DNA from: Bacteroides sp.
GTDB taxonomy: Bacteria > Bacteroidota > Bacteroidia > Bacteroidales > Muribaculaceae
Assembly (NCBI GenBank): GCA_023666835.1
Contig: JAMPBJ010000001.1
Location: forward strand, 90,210-134,903
Direction: 5' to 3'
Length of the DNA stretch: 44,694 nucleotides
Part shown: one piece after another, positions 33,294-41,632 of the stretch
Layout: every line of letters starts with the position of its first letter
How positions within the stretch are numbered: position 1 is the stretch's first letter
Made by a program: the position numbers and the translations under genes
Notes under the pieces: generated by a model
The model's database searches: none
What the model saw: the letters and a program-made list of their open reading frames with translations, nothing else
Told to the model about the DNA's origin: nothing

Positions 33294-33809
33294 ATGAAGA
33301 AACTATTATTGGCCTTTGTGGCTGTCATAGCATCGGCGTTGGCTGCCAACGCTCAGAAATTCGCTCTTGTCGACATGGAATACGTGCTTAGCAACATAGC
33401 AGCCTACGAAGTGGCCAACAATCAGCTTGAGCAACTTTCGCAGCGCTATCAGAAAGAAGTTGAAAACATTTCGCGCGAAGCCGAAACCATGTACAACAAC
33501 TATAAATCCCAAATGCCCTTCCTGACCGACGAACAAAAGAAGAAGCAGGAAGAAGAGATCGTGGCCAAAGAAAAAGAGGCTGCCGAACTTCGCAACAAAT
33601 ATTTCGGTCCTGAAGGTGAGTTGGCAAAGAAACGTCAGACCCTTATGAAACCTATTCAGGAAGAGGTTTACAATGCCGTCAAGAAGGTGGCTGAGGAACG
33701 TGGCTATATGTGCATATTCGATCGAGCATCGTCGGCCGACATCATATTTGCATCGCCGCGTATCGATATATCCAACGAGGTGCTTGCCAAGTTAGGTTAT
33801 TCAAAATAA
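33294..33809 (+). CDS. OmpH/Skp family periplasmic chaperone, copy 1
   Basis: A 171-residue periplasmic chaperone that holds unfolded outer-membrane proteins for BamA. A signal peptide (1-20, ending NAQ) is followed by KFALVDMEYVLSN, the conserved Skp start, then a long charged coiled coil (about 45-115, EKEAAELRNKYF) and the C-terminal strand (YMCIFDRAS). It is the most diverged of the three copies. It lies 73 nt after bamA. Confidence 0.9.
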   Translation: MKKLLLAFVAVIASALAANAQKFALVDMEYVLSNIAAYEVANNQLEQLSQRYQKEVENISREAETMYNNYKSQMPFLTDEQKKKQEEEIVAKEKEAAELRNKYFGPEGELAKKRQTLMKPIQEEVYNAVKKVAEERGYMCIFDRASSADIIFASPRIDISNEVLAKLGYSK

Positions 33810-33815
33810 AAAGAG

Positions 33816-33823
33816 TATATTTG
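33816..33823 (+). promoter_or_regulatory. -7 element TATATTTG ahead of ompH copy 2
   Basis: TATATTTG, 77 bases before the second ompH start. The -33 match is weak. The leader carries a 10-bp direct repeat, ACCGGTAAGC, at 33833-33842 and 33850-33859, whose ACCGGT palindromes can pair with each other. Confidence 0.45.
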
Positions 33824-33899
33824 CAGCCGCATACCGGTAAGCCCGTCTGACCGGTAAGCATATGAAAATTTTAAAAACAAATACATTTTAAATATCACT

Positions 33900-34394
33900 A
33901 TGATCAAGAAACTTTTGCTCGCAATCATGATTGCGCTCCCGTCGATGGCGTTTGCCCAGAAATTTGGCATGGTCGACACTCAGACTCTCATGCAGTCGCT
34001 CCCCGAAGTTAAGGAAGTGCAGACTCAGCTTGAAGCCTCTGTGAAAAAATACAACGACGAAGAAACCAAGCTTCGCACCGAATACGAAAAGAAAATCAAG
34101 GAGTTCCAGGAAATGGATCAGAACACTCCCGAAGCCATCCAAAAACGTCGCATCGAGGAAATTCAGGCTCTCGAACAGAAAATCGGTGAATTCCGTCAGA
34201 CTGCCAACAACGACCTTCAGCGTCAGCAGGAACAGCTCCTTCAGCCTATCCAGAAGAAAATCATGGACGCCATTCAGAGCGTAGGCACCGAAGGCGGATA
34301 TACGTTTATTTTCGAAAACGGCATTTCGCTGTTCCAGGGAAAGGACGTGATTGATGTAACACCGATGGTCAAAGCAAAACTTGGAGTTAAATAA
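33900..34394 (+). CDS. OmpH/Skp family periplasmic chaperone, copy 2
   Basis: A 164-residue Skp-like protein. The signal peptide ends at FAQ (about residue 19). KFGMVDTQTLMQSLPEVKEV follows, then a coiled coil rich in Glu, Gln and Lys (about 40-110) and YTFIFENG near the end. It is clearly closer to copy 3 (SLPEVK and RQTA blocks shared) than to copy 1. A strong terminator lies 36 bases past its stop. Confidence 0.92.
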   Translation: MIKKLLLAIMIALPSMAFAQKFGMVDTQTLMQSLPEVKEVQTQLEASVKKYNDEETKLRTEYEKKIKEFQEMDQNTPEAIQKRRIEEIQALEQKIGEFRQTANNDLQRQQEQLLQPIQKKIMDAIQSVGTEGGYTFIFENGISLFQGKDVIDVTPMVKAKLGVK

Positions 34395-34430
34395 CCATTT
34401 GCAGAATTAAATTTTACTTATATTTGTATT

Positions 34431-34462
34431 AAGACTGCGCCGAGGAGGCGCAGTCTTTTTTT
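34431..34462 (+). terminator. Intrinsic terminator after ompH copy 2
   Basis: AAGACTGCGCC (34431-34441) pairs perfectly with GGCGCAGTCTT (34447-34457) over a 5-nt loop and runs into seven T residues. It closes the bamA transcript before copy 3. Confidence 0.9.
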
Positions 34463-34477
34463 GTGAAGGGGGTAGAT

Positions 34478-34503
34478 GTCGGACTTGTCGGACTTGTCTG
34501 ACG
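34478..34503 (+). repeat. Short tandem repeat of TCGGACTTG
   Basis: The unit GTCGGACTT is repeated about 2.5 times, the last copy with a G-to-T change (TCTGAC). It lies between the terminator and the promoter of ompH copy 3. Confidence 0.5.
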
Positions 34504-34525
34504 ATGGATGCTTGGTCGATAGCTA

Positions 34526-34557
34526 TTTGTTAATGTGAAATAAAAAGATTATTTTTG
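34526..34557 (+). promoter_or_regulatory. Promoter TTTG-N20-TATTTTTG for ompH copy 3
   Basis: TTTG at 34526-34529 and TATTTTTG at 34550-34557 with 20 bp between. It gives a leader of about 30 nt and makes copy 3 independent of the bamA transcript. Confidence 0.65.
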
Positions 34558-34591
34558 TGGCTATTATACAAGATCCAAGATTTACGACATT

Positions 34592-35089
34592 ATGCTGAAA
34601 AAGACAATTCTTCTGTTTTTGATCATGTTTCCGGCCATAGCTATGGCCGATAAGTTTGGGGTGATAGATACTGACCGCCTTCTCCAATCGCTTCCCGAAG
34701 TGAAAGCCGTCGAACTCCAACTTCAGAATTTCAGCGAGCAGTATGAGGAGGATTTCAATGCCCTCAAGCGCGACATGAATCGAAAATACACCGAATTGCA
34801 GCGTCTGCCTCAGGGTACGATGGACGAGATCGTGAAGCGTCGCGTGCAGGAAATCCAGGAACTCGATCAGAAAATCAACCAGTTCCGCCAGACTGCCGAT
34901 ACAGATCTTCGCAACCATGAGACCGCACTGATGGCTCCGATACGCGAACGCATCGCTGAGGCCATTCGCCAGGTAGGCGATGAGGGCGGTTTCGTGATGA
35001 TTTTCGAGGACACGTCGCCTGTCTATGTTCGCGGCGATGTGGTCGATGTGACGGATCTGGTTTTATCCAAAATGAAAACCGTCAAATGA
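34592..35089 (+). CDS. OmpH/Skp family periplasmic chaperone, copy 3
   Basis: A 165-residue Skp-like protein. The signal peptide (1-18) ends MAD rather than at AQ. KFGVIDTDRLLQSLPEVKAV follows, then the coiled coil (about 40-110, ending QFRQTADTDL) and FVMIFEDTS near the C-terminus. It is a paralogue of copy 2 but separated from it by a terminator and driven by its own promoter, so it could be made at another level or time. Confidence 0.9.
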   Translation: MLKKTILLFLIMFPAIAMADKFGVIDTDRLLQSLPEVKAVELQLQNFSEQYEEDFNALKRDMNRKYTELQRLPQGTMDEIVKRRVQEIQELDQKINQFRQTADTDLRNHETALMAPIRERIAEAIRQVGDEGGFVMIFEDTSPVYVRGDVVDVTDLVLSKMKTVK

Positions 35090-35174
35090 TGACCATTCGG
35101 TCTTTTGACTGACTGCTCATTTCCAATAGGATCCTAATTTACACACATATTTTTTAACAACAAGATTTTTATTT

Positions 35175-36239
35175 ATGATTGAATTGAGAAAGTTTGCAGT
35201 GCTGACTTTGTGTTCAGCGCTGGCCATGGGCTTCGCGGCCTGCTCCGACGATGATTACAACAATGGCGGACCTGTCGTTGACCCGCCAACTTCTGTCGTG
35301 ACTCCTACTGAAGGAGTGACAGTTGAGGGTTATTACAAAGGCGATATCTATGATGCCTCTACGGGCAATCTTTGGATCAACTTCATTTCCGACGATCTGC
35401 AATGGGATGACTTTGACGAAGACTACACAGGCACCGGCAATCTGATCTGCCTTGACTTCAACACCACCCTGGCTTCAAATCCCGACTTTGCCACTTTGGC
35501 CGACGGTGAATACAAGACCGATACCGATGGCAATCACGCAGAATTCACCGTCAACGTTTCCGACGGCGACAGCTATGTGGTGAAATATGTCAACTCCACA
35601 GCTACTGAATATGAAGTGACAGCTGCTGAGCTGACCGTCCTGACCGATGGCGAATATAAAGTGATCAAAGGCAAACTGACCCTCGATGACGGTAGCGTTG
35701 ACGACTTTGAATACGTAGGTGAAATTTCGATCATCAACCGCACAGGCGAAGGCAATATGAGCAATCTTGAAGGCGATGTCACCGTGGCCGGTCTGACTCA
35801 GGGTGTTGCCATCTACTATGGCGAGACATTCACTGAAACTTCTGACCTCTACATGGTAGTTATCGCAGGCGAGGACTATGATCTCGATGAAAACTATGGC
35901 AACGCTCCCTGCGTATGGCTTGCTGTCAACGTAACCCCCGGCAGCAATACAGGTATTCCCACCGGCACATACAATCTTATCGATGCCATGGATGCCGATG
36001 ACTACGAAGTGGGATCGGCACTGAGCGGCGTGTATGAAGAATCGCTCGGCGGCTTCTTCGGCACCTGGTATTTCCACACTCTCGCAGCCCAGGAGGCTTC
36101 GATGCAGTCTGGCACCATCAACGTGGTCAACAACGGCGACGGCACATACAAGATCACCTTCGACCTCAAGGATGGCTACGGCCATAGCGTGAAGGGTACC
36201 TACAACGGCGCTCTCTCGCTCGAAGACTGGTCGGAATAA
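35175..36239 (+). CDS. Surface lipoprotein with two related beta domains, unknown function
   Basis: A 354-residue exported protein. The lipobox GFAAC gives the lipidated Cys23, and SDDDYNN after it resembles the Bacteroidetes surface-export tail. The rest is rich in Asp, Gly, Tyr and Thr. Two halves (about 52-195 and 200-354) share an order of blocks: a Tyr-Gly strand, an acidic loop, a GTY or GEY turn and a final G-T-Y strand, which points to an internal duplication. I do not recognise the family; it has no catalytic motif. It is 85 nt after ompH copy 3 and may share its transcript. Confidence 0.65.
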   Translation: MIELRKFAVLTLCSALAMGFAACSDDDYNNGGPVVDPPTSVVTPTEGVTVEGYYKGDIYDASTGNLWINFISDDLQWDDFDEDYTGTGNLICLDFNTTLASNPDFATLADGEYKTDTDGNHAEFTVNVSDGDSYVVKYVNSTATEYEVTAAELTVLTDGEYKVIKGKLTLDDGSVDDFEYVGEISIINRTGEGNMSNLEGDVTVAGLTQGVAIYYGETFTETSDLYMVVIAGEDYDLDENYGNAPCVWLAVNVTPGSNTGIPTGTYNLIDAMDADDYEVGSALSGVYEESLGGFFGTWYFHTLAAQEASMQSGTINVVNNGDGTYKITFDLKDGYGHSVKGTYNGALSLEDWSE

Positions 36240-36265
36240 TCCGCCCCCCGGTAATAAACGAATAG

Positions 36266-36300
36266 AAGATACGCAATTATTGATTTAATTGCGTATCTTT
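36266..36300 (+). terminator. Hairpin ending the lipoprotein gene and overlapping the murI -7 box
   Basis: AAGATACGCAATTA (36266-36279) pairs with TAATTGCGTATCTT (36286-36299) over a 6-nt loop, a 14-bp stem. The right arm runs into TTTG and holds the first six bases of TATCTTTG (36294-36301), the murI -7 element. The tail is short, so termination may be partial. Confidence 0.55.
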
Positions 36301-36301
36301 G
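36294..36301 (+). promoter_or_regulatory. -7 element TATCTTTG for murI
   Basis: TATCTTTG, 20 bases before the murI ATG. It is embedded in the 3' arm of the hairpin at 36266-36299. Confidence 0.5.
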
Positions 36302-36320
36302 TGTTTAACAATAAGCATCG

Positions 36321-37154
36321 ATGGAAAAATTGCCTTTCAACGGTCCGATCGGAGTTTTTGATTCCGGCTACGGCGGCCTGACGATCCTTAAGGAGATTCG
36401 TCGACGGTTGCCCGACTACAACTATATATATCTGGGCGACAATGCCCGTGCTCCGTATGGACCGCGTTCGTTCGACATGGTCTACCGGTTCACACTTCAG
36501 TCGGTTGAATATCTTTTCCGGCAAGGTTGTCCGCTGGTGATCCTGGCGTGCAACACAGCGTCGGCCAAGGCTCTGCGCACCATTCAGCAGGAAGACCTTC
36601 CACGGCTCGACGCAAGCCGTCGGGTACTTGGGGTGATCCGGCCTACGGTCGAACAGCTTGGTGATTTGAGCATCAACGGACATATCGGTGTGCTTGGAAC
36701 CAGTGGAACGGTGCGCTCACAAAGCTACGACATGGAGATAGCCAAACTCTATCCGCAGTTCACCACCACTTCGCAGGCTTGCCCGATGTGGGTACCGATT
36801 GTTGAAAATCATGAAGCTGTGGGCGAAGGTGCCGACTATTTCGTTAGGAAATATGTCGACGAACTCTTTGGCAAGCGCGACGATATTGACACTGTGCTTC
36901 TGGCTTGCACGCATTTTCCGATTCTTTACGATAAAATCCGACAGGCTGTGCCATCACATGCACGGGTGGTATGTCAGGGTGAAATCGTGGCCGAAAGCCT
37001 TGCCGACTATCTGCACCGGCATCCCGAGATGGAGCGTCGACTCGACCGTGGTGGCAACTGTCGGTTCCTGACAACGGAAAATCCCGCGTCGTTTTCATCG
37101 CTCGCGGCAGTGTTTCTTGACGAGCCGGTCGAGGTTGATCACATCGACCTTTGA
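36321..37154 (+). CDS. murI: Glutamate racemase
   Basis: Makes D-glutamate for peptidoglycan. The 277-residue sequence has GVFDSGYGGLTILKEI (11-26, with Asp14 and Ser15), ILACNTASAKALR with the first catalytic Cys77, and LLACTHFPIL with the second near 193. Both Cys are present. It lies close to the bamA run as it does in other Bacteroidales. The metallopeptidase gene begins 51 nt downstream. Confidence 0.95.
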   Translation: MEKLPFNGPIGVFDSGYGGLTILKEIRRRLPDYNYIYLGDNARAPYGPRSFDMVYRFTLQSVEYLFRQGCPLVILACNTASAKALRTIQQEDLPRLDASRRVLGVIRPTVEQLGDLSINGHIGVLGTSGTVRSQSYDMEIAKLYPQFTTTSQACPMWVPIVENHEAVGEGADYFVRKYVDELFGKRDDIDTVLLACTHFPILYDKIRQAVPSHARVVCQGEIVAESLADYLHRHPEMERRLDRGGNCRFLTTENPASFSSLAAVFLDEPVEVDHIDL

Positions 37155-37205
37155 ACAAACAGGGATACTTCCACATTGTAATTAAACATATCATAATACA
37201 TAACT

Positions 37206-38066
37206 ATGAGACTTGACGGACGACGCAGAAGCACGAATGTCGATGACCGACGCGGAGGTGGCGGTGGTCGCGGAACTCTTGTGGGCGGCGGTATTGTCGG
37301 ACTGATTGTGGCCGTGATCGGTATGTTTTTCGGTGGCGACATCGGCTCGATACTATCACATCTTGATGGCGGATTCACCGACACATCTTATACCGACTCC
37401 AACTATACACCTTCGGCCGAAGAGGAGGAACTTGCCGACTTTTCCAAACAAATACTTGCCGGCACCGAGGATGTGTGGACGAAGATTTTCGAGCAAAACG
37501 GTCTGGAATACGAGCCGCCACGCCTTGTGCTTTTCACCGGAGCCGTCAACAGCGGATGTGGCAATGCCGATGCTTCGGTGGGCCCGTTTTATTGTTCGGC
37601 CGACGAGGCTGTCTATATCGACTTGAGTTTCTTCCAGAATATGCGACGCGACCTTGGTGCCGACGGCGACTTTGCCTACGCCTATGTCATAGCCCACGAG
37701 GTCGGGCATCATGTGCAGCATTTGCTGGGTACGCTCGAGCAGACTCACCAACAGATGCAGAATCTGCCGGAATCGGCTGCCAACCGTCTGAGCGTGGCAC
37801 TTGAACTTCAGGCCGATTTCTATGCCGGTGTATGGGCATATCACGACAACCAGATATTTGGCTCGCTCGAACCGGGCGACGTTGAGGAGGCACTGGATGC
37901 AGCTCAAAAGATCGGCGACGACTATCTCCAGAAAAAAGCCCGCGGATATGCCGTGCCCGAATCGTTCAACCACGGCACTTCGCAGCAACGCAGCTATTGG
38001 CTGAACCGAGGTCTGCAGACCGGCGATCCATCGAAAGGCGACACTTTCTCCGCCTTGGGGCTTTGA
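37206..38066 (+). CDS. Neutral zinc metallopeptidase (YpfJ family)
   Basis: A 286-residue protein of PF04228. A Gly- and Arg-rich head (1-25) leads into one membrane helix (about 26-43), and the rest is a soluble domain. HEVGHH (164-169) is the zinc HExxH site; GCGNADASVGPFYCSADEAV (about 117-136) and ELQADFYAGVWA, which gives the third ligand, are family marks. The substrate is unknown. Its transcript ends at the hairpin at 38091-38124. Confidence 0.9.
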   Translation: MRLDGRRRSTNVDDRRGGGGGRGTLVGGGIVGLIVAVIGMFFGGDIGSILSHLDGGFTDTSYTDSNYTPSAEEEELADFSKQILAGTEDVWTKIFEQNGLEYEPPRLVLFTGAVNSGCGNADASVGPFYCSADEAVYIDLSFFQNMRRDLGADGDFAYAYVIAHEVGHHVQHLLGTLEQTHQQMQNLPESAANRLSVALELQADFYAGVWAYHDNQIFGSLEPGDVEEALDAAQKIGDDYLQKKARGYAVPESFNHGTSQQRSYWLNRGLQTGDPSKGDTFSALGL

Positions 38067-38090
38067 ACTGAATCACAAACAGCAACATAC

Positions 38091-38124
38091 AACAAGAGCC
38101 GCGACTTGAGTTGCGGCTCTTGTT
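38091..38124 (+). terminator. Intrinsic terminator after the metallopeptidase gene
   Basis: AACAAGAGCCGC (38091-38102) pairs with GCGGCTCTTGTT (38113-38124), and the stem can extend by three more pairs. TTGTTTAT follows. Confidence 0.8.
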
Positions 38125-38149
38125 GTTTATATGTGGACGCCCGGTTTAA

Positions 38150-38311
38150 GAGCCTGTTCCATAATATTTGTTAACGATGGGGCGGCCAGTCATTGAGCAG
38201 ATTTGGCAGTGCTCATCAGTCACAATGGAGCCCCATTGCTCCTTCGCGTCAATCCCAAAATCTCTCCACGATATGCGACCCCATCGTTAACAAATATTAT
38301 GGAACAGGCTC
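38150..38311. mobile_element. MITE-like element with 33-bp terminal inverted repeats
   Basis: A 162-bp element starting GAGCCTGTTCC and ending GGAACAGGCTC. The left arm (38149-38182) and the right arm (38279-38312) are perfect reverse complements over 34 bases; the outermost base pair belongs to the 3-bp direct repeat TAA at 38147-38149 and 38312-38314. About 96 bp of non-coding sequence lies between, with a small CAATGG/CCATTG hairpin. GAGCCTG ends and a TNA target duplication resemble IS5-family (IS1031 group) insertions, so it is probably a non-autonomous derivative. The inserted end supplies the last base of the carB stop codon. Confidence 0.8.
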
Positions 38312-41300
38312 TAATATTCCTGCCAGGGGGTGATGGCGATATCTTCGAGGGGTGTGGACAAGAAGGCTTTGACATATGCTCCGGCAAGGCGTGCATTGGT
38401 CAGCAACGGGATGTTGTGGTCCACGCTCCAGCGGCGTATACGGTAGCCGTTGGTCAGCTCACGCTTGGTGTGATTCTTCGGAATGTTGATGACAAGATCC
38501 ACTTTGTGGTCGGTGATGAGGTCGAGCACGTTGCAGTCGCCCTGTTCATCGGGCCAGTGGGCCACGGTGGCGTCAATATCGTTGTCGTTGAGGAATCGCG
38601 CTGTTCCTTCTGTGGCATAGATCTTGTAGCCGGCTTCGTGGAGTAGTCGGCAAGCGTCGAGCATGTCGACCTTGCCTCTGACATCGCCCGAGCTTACCAG
38701 CACCGCACCTTGCGGTATGTGGTGACCTACGGATATCATGGCGTTGAGCAGCGCTTCGTCGAAGTCGCGGCCAAGACAGCCGACTTCACCTGTCGACGAC
38801 ATGTCGACGCCAAGTACCGGGTCGGCCTTGTGCAGACGGGCAAAGGAGAATTGCGAAGCCTTCACGCCGACGTAGTCGATATCGAAAGTCGATGTGTCGA
38901 CCGGTTCGATCTGTTCACCAAGCATGATGCGTGTGGCCGTTTCGATGAAATTCTTCTTGAGCACCTTGCTGACGAAGGGGAACGAACGCGATGCGCGGAG
39001 GTTGCATTCGATCACCTTGACATCGTTGTCCTTGGCCAGATACTGGATATTGAACGGGCCGGAGATGTTGAGCTCTTTGGCTATGCGGGCGCTGATGCGC
39101 TTGATGCGTCGGGCGGTGGCCATATAGATCTTTTGTGCGGGGAACACCAGAGTGGCATCGCCGGAGTGAACGCCGGCAAATTCGATGTGCTCGGAGATGG
39201 CATATTCCACGATTTTACCGTTGCGAGCCACGGCGTCGAATTCGATCTCCTTGGTGTTTTGCATGAATTCAGACACCACAACGGGGTATTCTTTCGACAC
39301 GTTGGCAGCCTGGGCCAGGAAGCGGTGCATCTGCTCGAAGTCGTAGCACACGTTCATTGCGGCTCCGGAGAGTACGTAGCTCGGACGGATGAGAACAGGG
39401 AAACCGACTTCGCGAATGAAGCTTTCGATTTCGTCCTCGGTGGTAAGCTCTCTCCATCGCGGCTGATCGATGCCGAGCTGGTCGAGCATGGCCGAGAATT
39501 TGTGGCGGTTTTCTGCGCGGTCGATCGATACGGGCGATGTGCCAAGCACGGGCACATGGCGGCGGTAGAGCTTCATGGCCAGATTGTTGGGGATCTGCCC
39601 GCCCACGCTGACGATCACTCCGCGGGGTGCTTCGAGATCGATGATGTCGAGCACGCGTTCAAACGACAGTTCATCGAAATAGAGTCGGTCGCACATGTCG
39701 TAGTCGGTCGACACCGTTTCGGGGTTGTAGTTGATCATGATGGAGCGGTAGCCAAGTTTGCGGCATGTGGCTGCGGCATTGACCGAGCACCAGTCGAATT
39801 CGACGGAAGAACCGATGCGGTAGGCACCCGATCCGAGCACTACGATGTTGTTGCCTTGGTTCATACCGTAGGGGATGGAGTGCTCATCGGCGCCGTAGGT
39901 GACGTAAAGATAGTTGGTCAGTTCGGGATATTCGGAGGCCACAGTGTTGATGCGGCGCACTTTGGGCGTGATGTCGAGACGCTTGCGCAGGTCGCGGACG
40001 CGGAGCACGTCCTGCTCCATGTTGCCCGACGGGTTCTCAACAAGTCGCGCTATCTGGAAGTCGGAGAAGCCGAGGCGTTTTGCTTCGGCGAGAGTGGCTG
40101 CATCGAGGCTTTCGATGGTCTCGAATTCGGCAAGCCGAGCGGCATATTTCACGATATTGTCGAGGCGCTCGATAAACCAGCGGTCGATTTTGGTCAGATC
40201 CACTATGCGGTCGATCGAGTAGCCTTCTTCAAGTGCCTTGGCTATGGCAAAGATGCGAAGGTCGGTTGGATTGGACAGCGCGTCGTCGAGATTGTCGAAG
40301 GTGATGTCGTTGTTGCCGACAAAGCCGTGCATTCCCTGGCCGATCATGCGGAGGCCTTTTTGTATGATTTCTTCAAATGATTTGCCGATCGACATGATTT
40401 CGCCCACCGATTTCATCGACGAGCCGATTTCGCGGTCGACGCCGGCAAATTTTGTCAGGTCCCATCGCGGTATCTTTACGATCATGTAGTCGACCGACGG
40501 CGCCACGTAGGCGGAGTTGGGCGTGTTCATCTCGCCGATTTGGTCGAGGGTATAGCCCAGAGCCAGCTTGGCAGCCACGAAGGCGAGGGGATAGCCCGAG
40601 GCTTTGGAGGCAAGAGCCGACGAGCGACTCAGGCGAGCGTTGATCTCGATGATGCGGTAGTCGTTGGTTTCAGCATTGAAAGCATATTGGATGTTGCACT
40701 CGCCCACGATGCCGATGTGGCGCACCACTTTGCGGGCAATGTCCTCGAGCATCGATATCTGTTCCTGAGAGAGCGAAACGATTGGAGCCACAACGATCGA
40801 TTCGCCGGTGTGGATACCCAGTGGGTCGAAGTTTTCCATCGGCACCACGGTGAAGCAGTGGTCGTTGGCATCGCGGATCACTTCAAATTCAATTTCTTTC
40901 CATCCTTTGAGCGACTCTTCGATGAGGATCTGCTGCGAATAGCTCAGGGCGCTTTCGCAGTGGCGGGTGAACTCCTCGTCGTTGTTGCAAATGCCCGACC
41001 CGAGACCGCCCAGGGCGTAGGCTGAGCGCACCATCACCGGGTAGCCGATACGGTGTGCAACTTCTATGGCATCTTCGAGCGTTTCGACAGCTTGTGACAC
41101 CGGGGTCTTGGCTTCGATTTCGTTGAGCTTCTTTACAAAAAGATCCCGGTCTTCGGTGATCATGATAGCTTCAACCGATGTTCCGAGAACTTTGACGCCG
41201 TAGCGGTCGAGGGTGCCGTTGAGATACAATTCTGTGCCGCAGTTGAGGGCGGTCTGGCCTCCGAAAGCGAGGAGTATGCCGTCGGGTCGCTCCTTTTTGA

Positions 41301-41517
41301 TCACTTCTTCGACGAAGTGGGAAGTGATGGGGAGAAAATAAACCTTGTCGGCCACACCTTCCGAAGTCTGGATAGTTGCGATGTTGGGGTTGATTAACAC
41401 TGTAGAGATGCCCTCTTCGCGCATTGCTTTGAGAGCCTGGGAACCCGAATAGTCAAACTCACCGGCCTGACCGATTTTCAGAGCTCCGGAGCCAAGCAGC
41501 AGAACCTTTTTGATCAT
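38311..41517 (-). CDS. carB: Carbamoyl-phosphate synthase large subunit
   Basis: Makes carbamoyl phosphate from bicarbonate, ATP and glutamine-derived ammonia for pyrimidines and arginine. A 1068-residue protein with the full order: N-terminal carboxyphosphate half (KKVLLLGSGALKIGQAGEFD at the start, ATP-grasp about 125-340), oligomerisation part, carbamoyl-phosphate half (IVVLGSGAYRIGSSVEFDWC, second ATP-grasp) and the C-terminal MGS-like regulatory domain (from about 930). The ATG at 41517 gives MIKKVLLLG; an earlier one at 41547 would nearly reach the promoter. No carA lies beside it in the window. Its stop codon TAG includes the first base of the adjacent MITE. Confidence 0.97.
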   Translation of the reverse strand: MIKKVLLLGSGALKIGQAGEFDYSGSQALKAMREEGISTVLINPNIATIQTSEGVADKVYFLPITSHFVEEVIKKERPDGILLAFGGQTALNCGTELYLNGTLDRYGVKVLGTSVEAIMITEDRDLFVKKLNEIEAKTPVSQAVETLEDAIEVAHRIGYPVMVRSAYALGGLGSGICNNDEEFTRHCESALSYSQQILIEESLKGWKEIEFEVIRDANDHCFTVVPMENFDPLGIHTGESIVVAPIVSLSQEQISMLEDIARKVVRHIGIVGECNIQYAFNAETNDYRIIEINARLSRSSALASKASGYPLAFVAAKLALGYTLDQIGEMNTPNSAYVAPSVDYMIVKIPRWDLTKFAGVDREIGSSMKSVGEIMSIGKSFEEIIQKGLRMIGQGMHGFVGNNDITFDNLDDALSNPTDLRIFAIAKALEEGYSIDRIVDLTKIDRWFIERLDNIVKYAARLAEFETIESLDAATLAEAKRLGFSDFQIARLVENPSGNMEQDVLRVRDLRKRLDITPKVRRINTVASEYPELTNYLYVTYGADEHSIPYGMNQGNNIVVLGSGAYRIGSSVEFDWCSVNAAATCRKLGYRSIMINYNPETVSTDYDMCDRLYFDELSFERVLDIIDLEAPRGVIVSVGGQIPNNLAMKLYRRHVPVLGTSPVSIDRAENRHKFSAMLDQLGIDQPRWRELTTEDEIESFIREVGFPVLIRPSYVLSGAAMNVCYDFEQMHRFLAQAANVSKEYPVVVSEFMQNTKEIEFDAVARNGKIVEYAISEHIEFAGVHSGDATLVFPAQKIYMATARRIKRISARIAKELNISGPFNIQYLAKDNDVKVIECNLRASRSFPFVSKVLKKNFIETATRIMLGEQIEPVDTSTFDIDYVGVKASQFSFARLHKADPVLGVDMSSTGEVGCLGRDFDEALLNAMISVGHHIPQGAVLVSSGDVRGKVDMLDACRLLHEAGYKIYATEGTARFLNDNDIDATVAHWPDEQGDCNVLDLITDHKVDLVINIPKNHTKRELTNGYRIRRWSVDHNIPLLTNARLAGAYVKAFLSTPLEDIAITPWQEY

Positions 41518-41558
41518 TGAAGTATATGTGTTGAGTGGGAATGTCAAGCATATCGATA

Positions 41559-41566
41559 CAAAGGTA
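41559..41566 (-). promoter_or_regulatory. -7 element TACCTTTG for carB
   Basis: A minus-strand TACCTTTG that gives a leader of about 37 nt to the ATG at 41517. The -33 region is AT-rich without a clean TTG. Confidence 0.55.
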
Positions 41567-41632
41567 CTAATAATTATTAGATTATCTTACACTATTTTGA
41601 GGGGAATAGTACGGAAGGGTGCAAAAACAAAA

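Noticed and set aside
38203-38646. Plus-strand frame covering the MITE and the carB end
   Set aside because: Mostly antisense to carB, and the part inside the element has no transposase or other known motif, so the element is taken as non-coding.
38710-40380. Long open frame opposite carB (556 codons)
   Set aside because: A shadow of carB; His-, Val- and Asp-rich composition typical of antisense frames in this genome.
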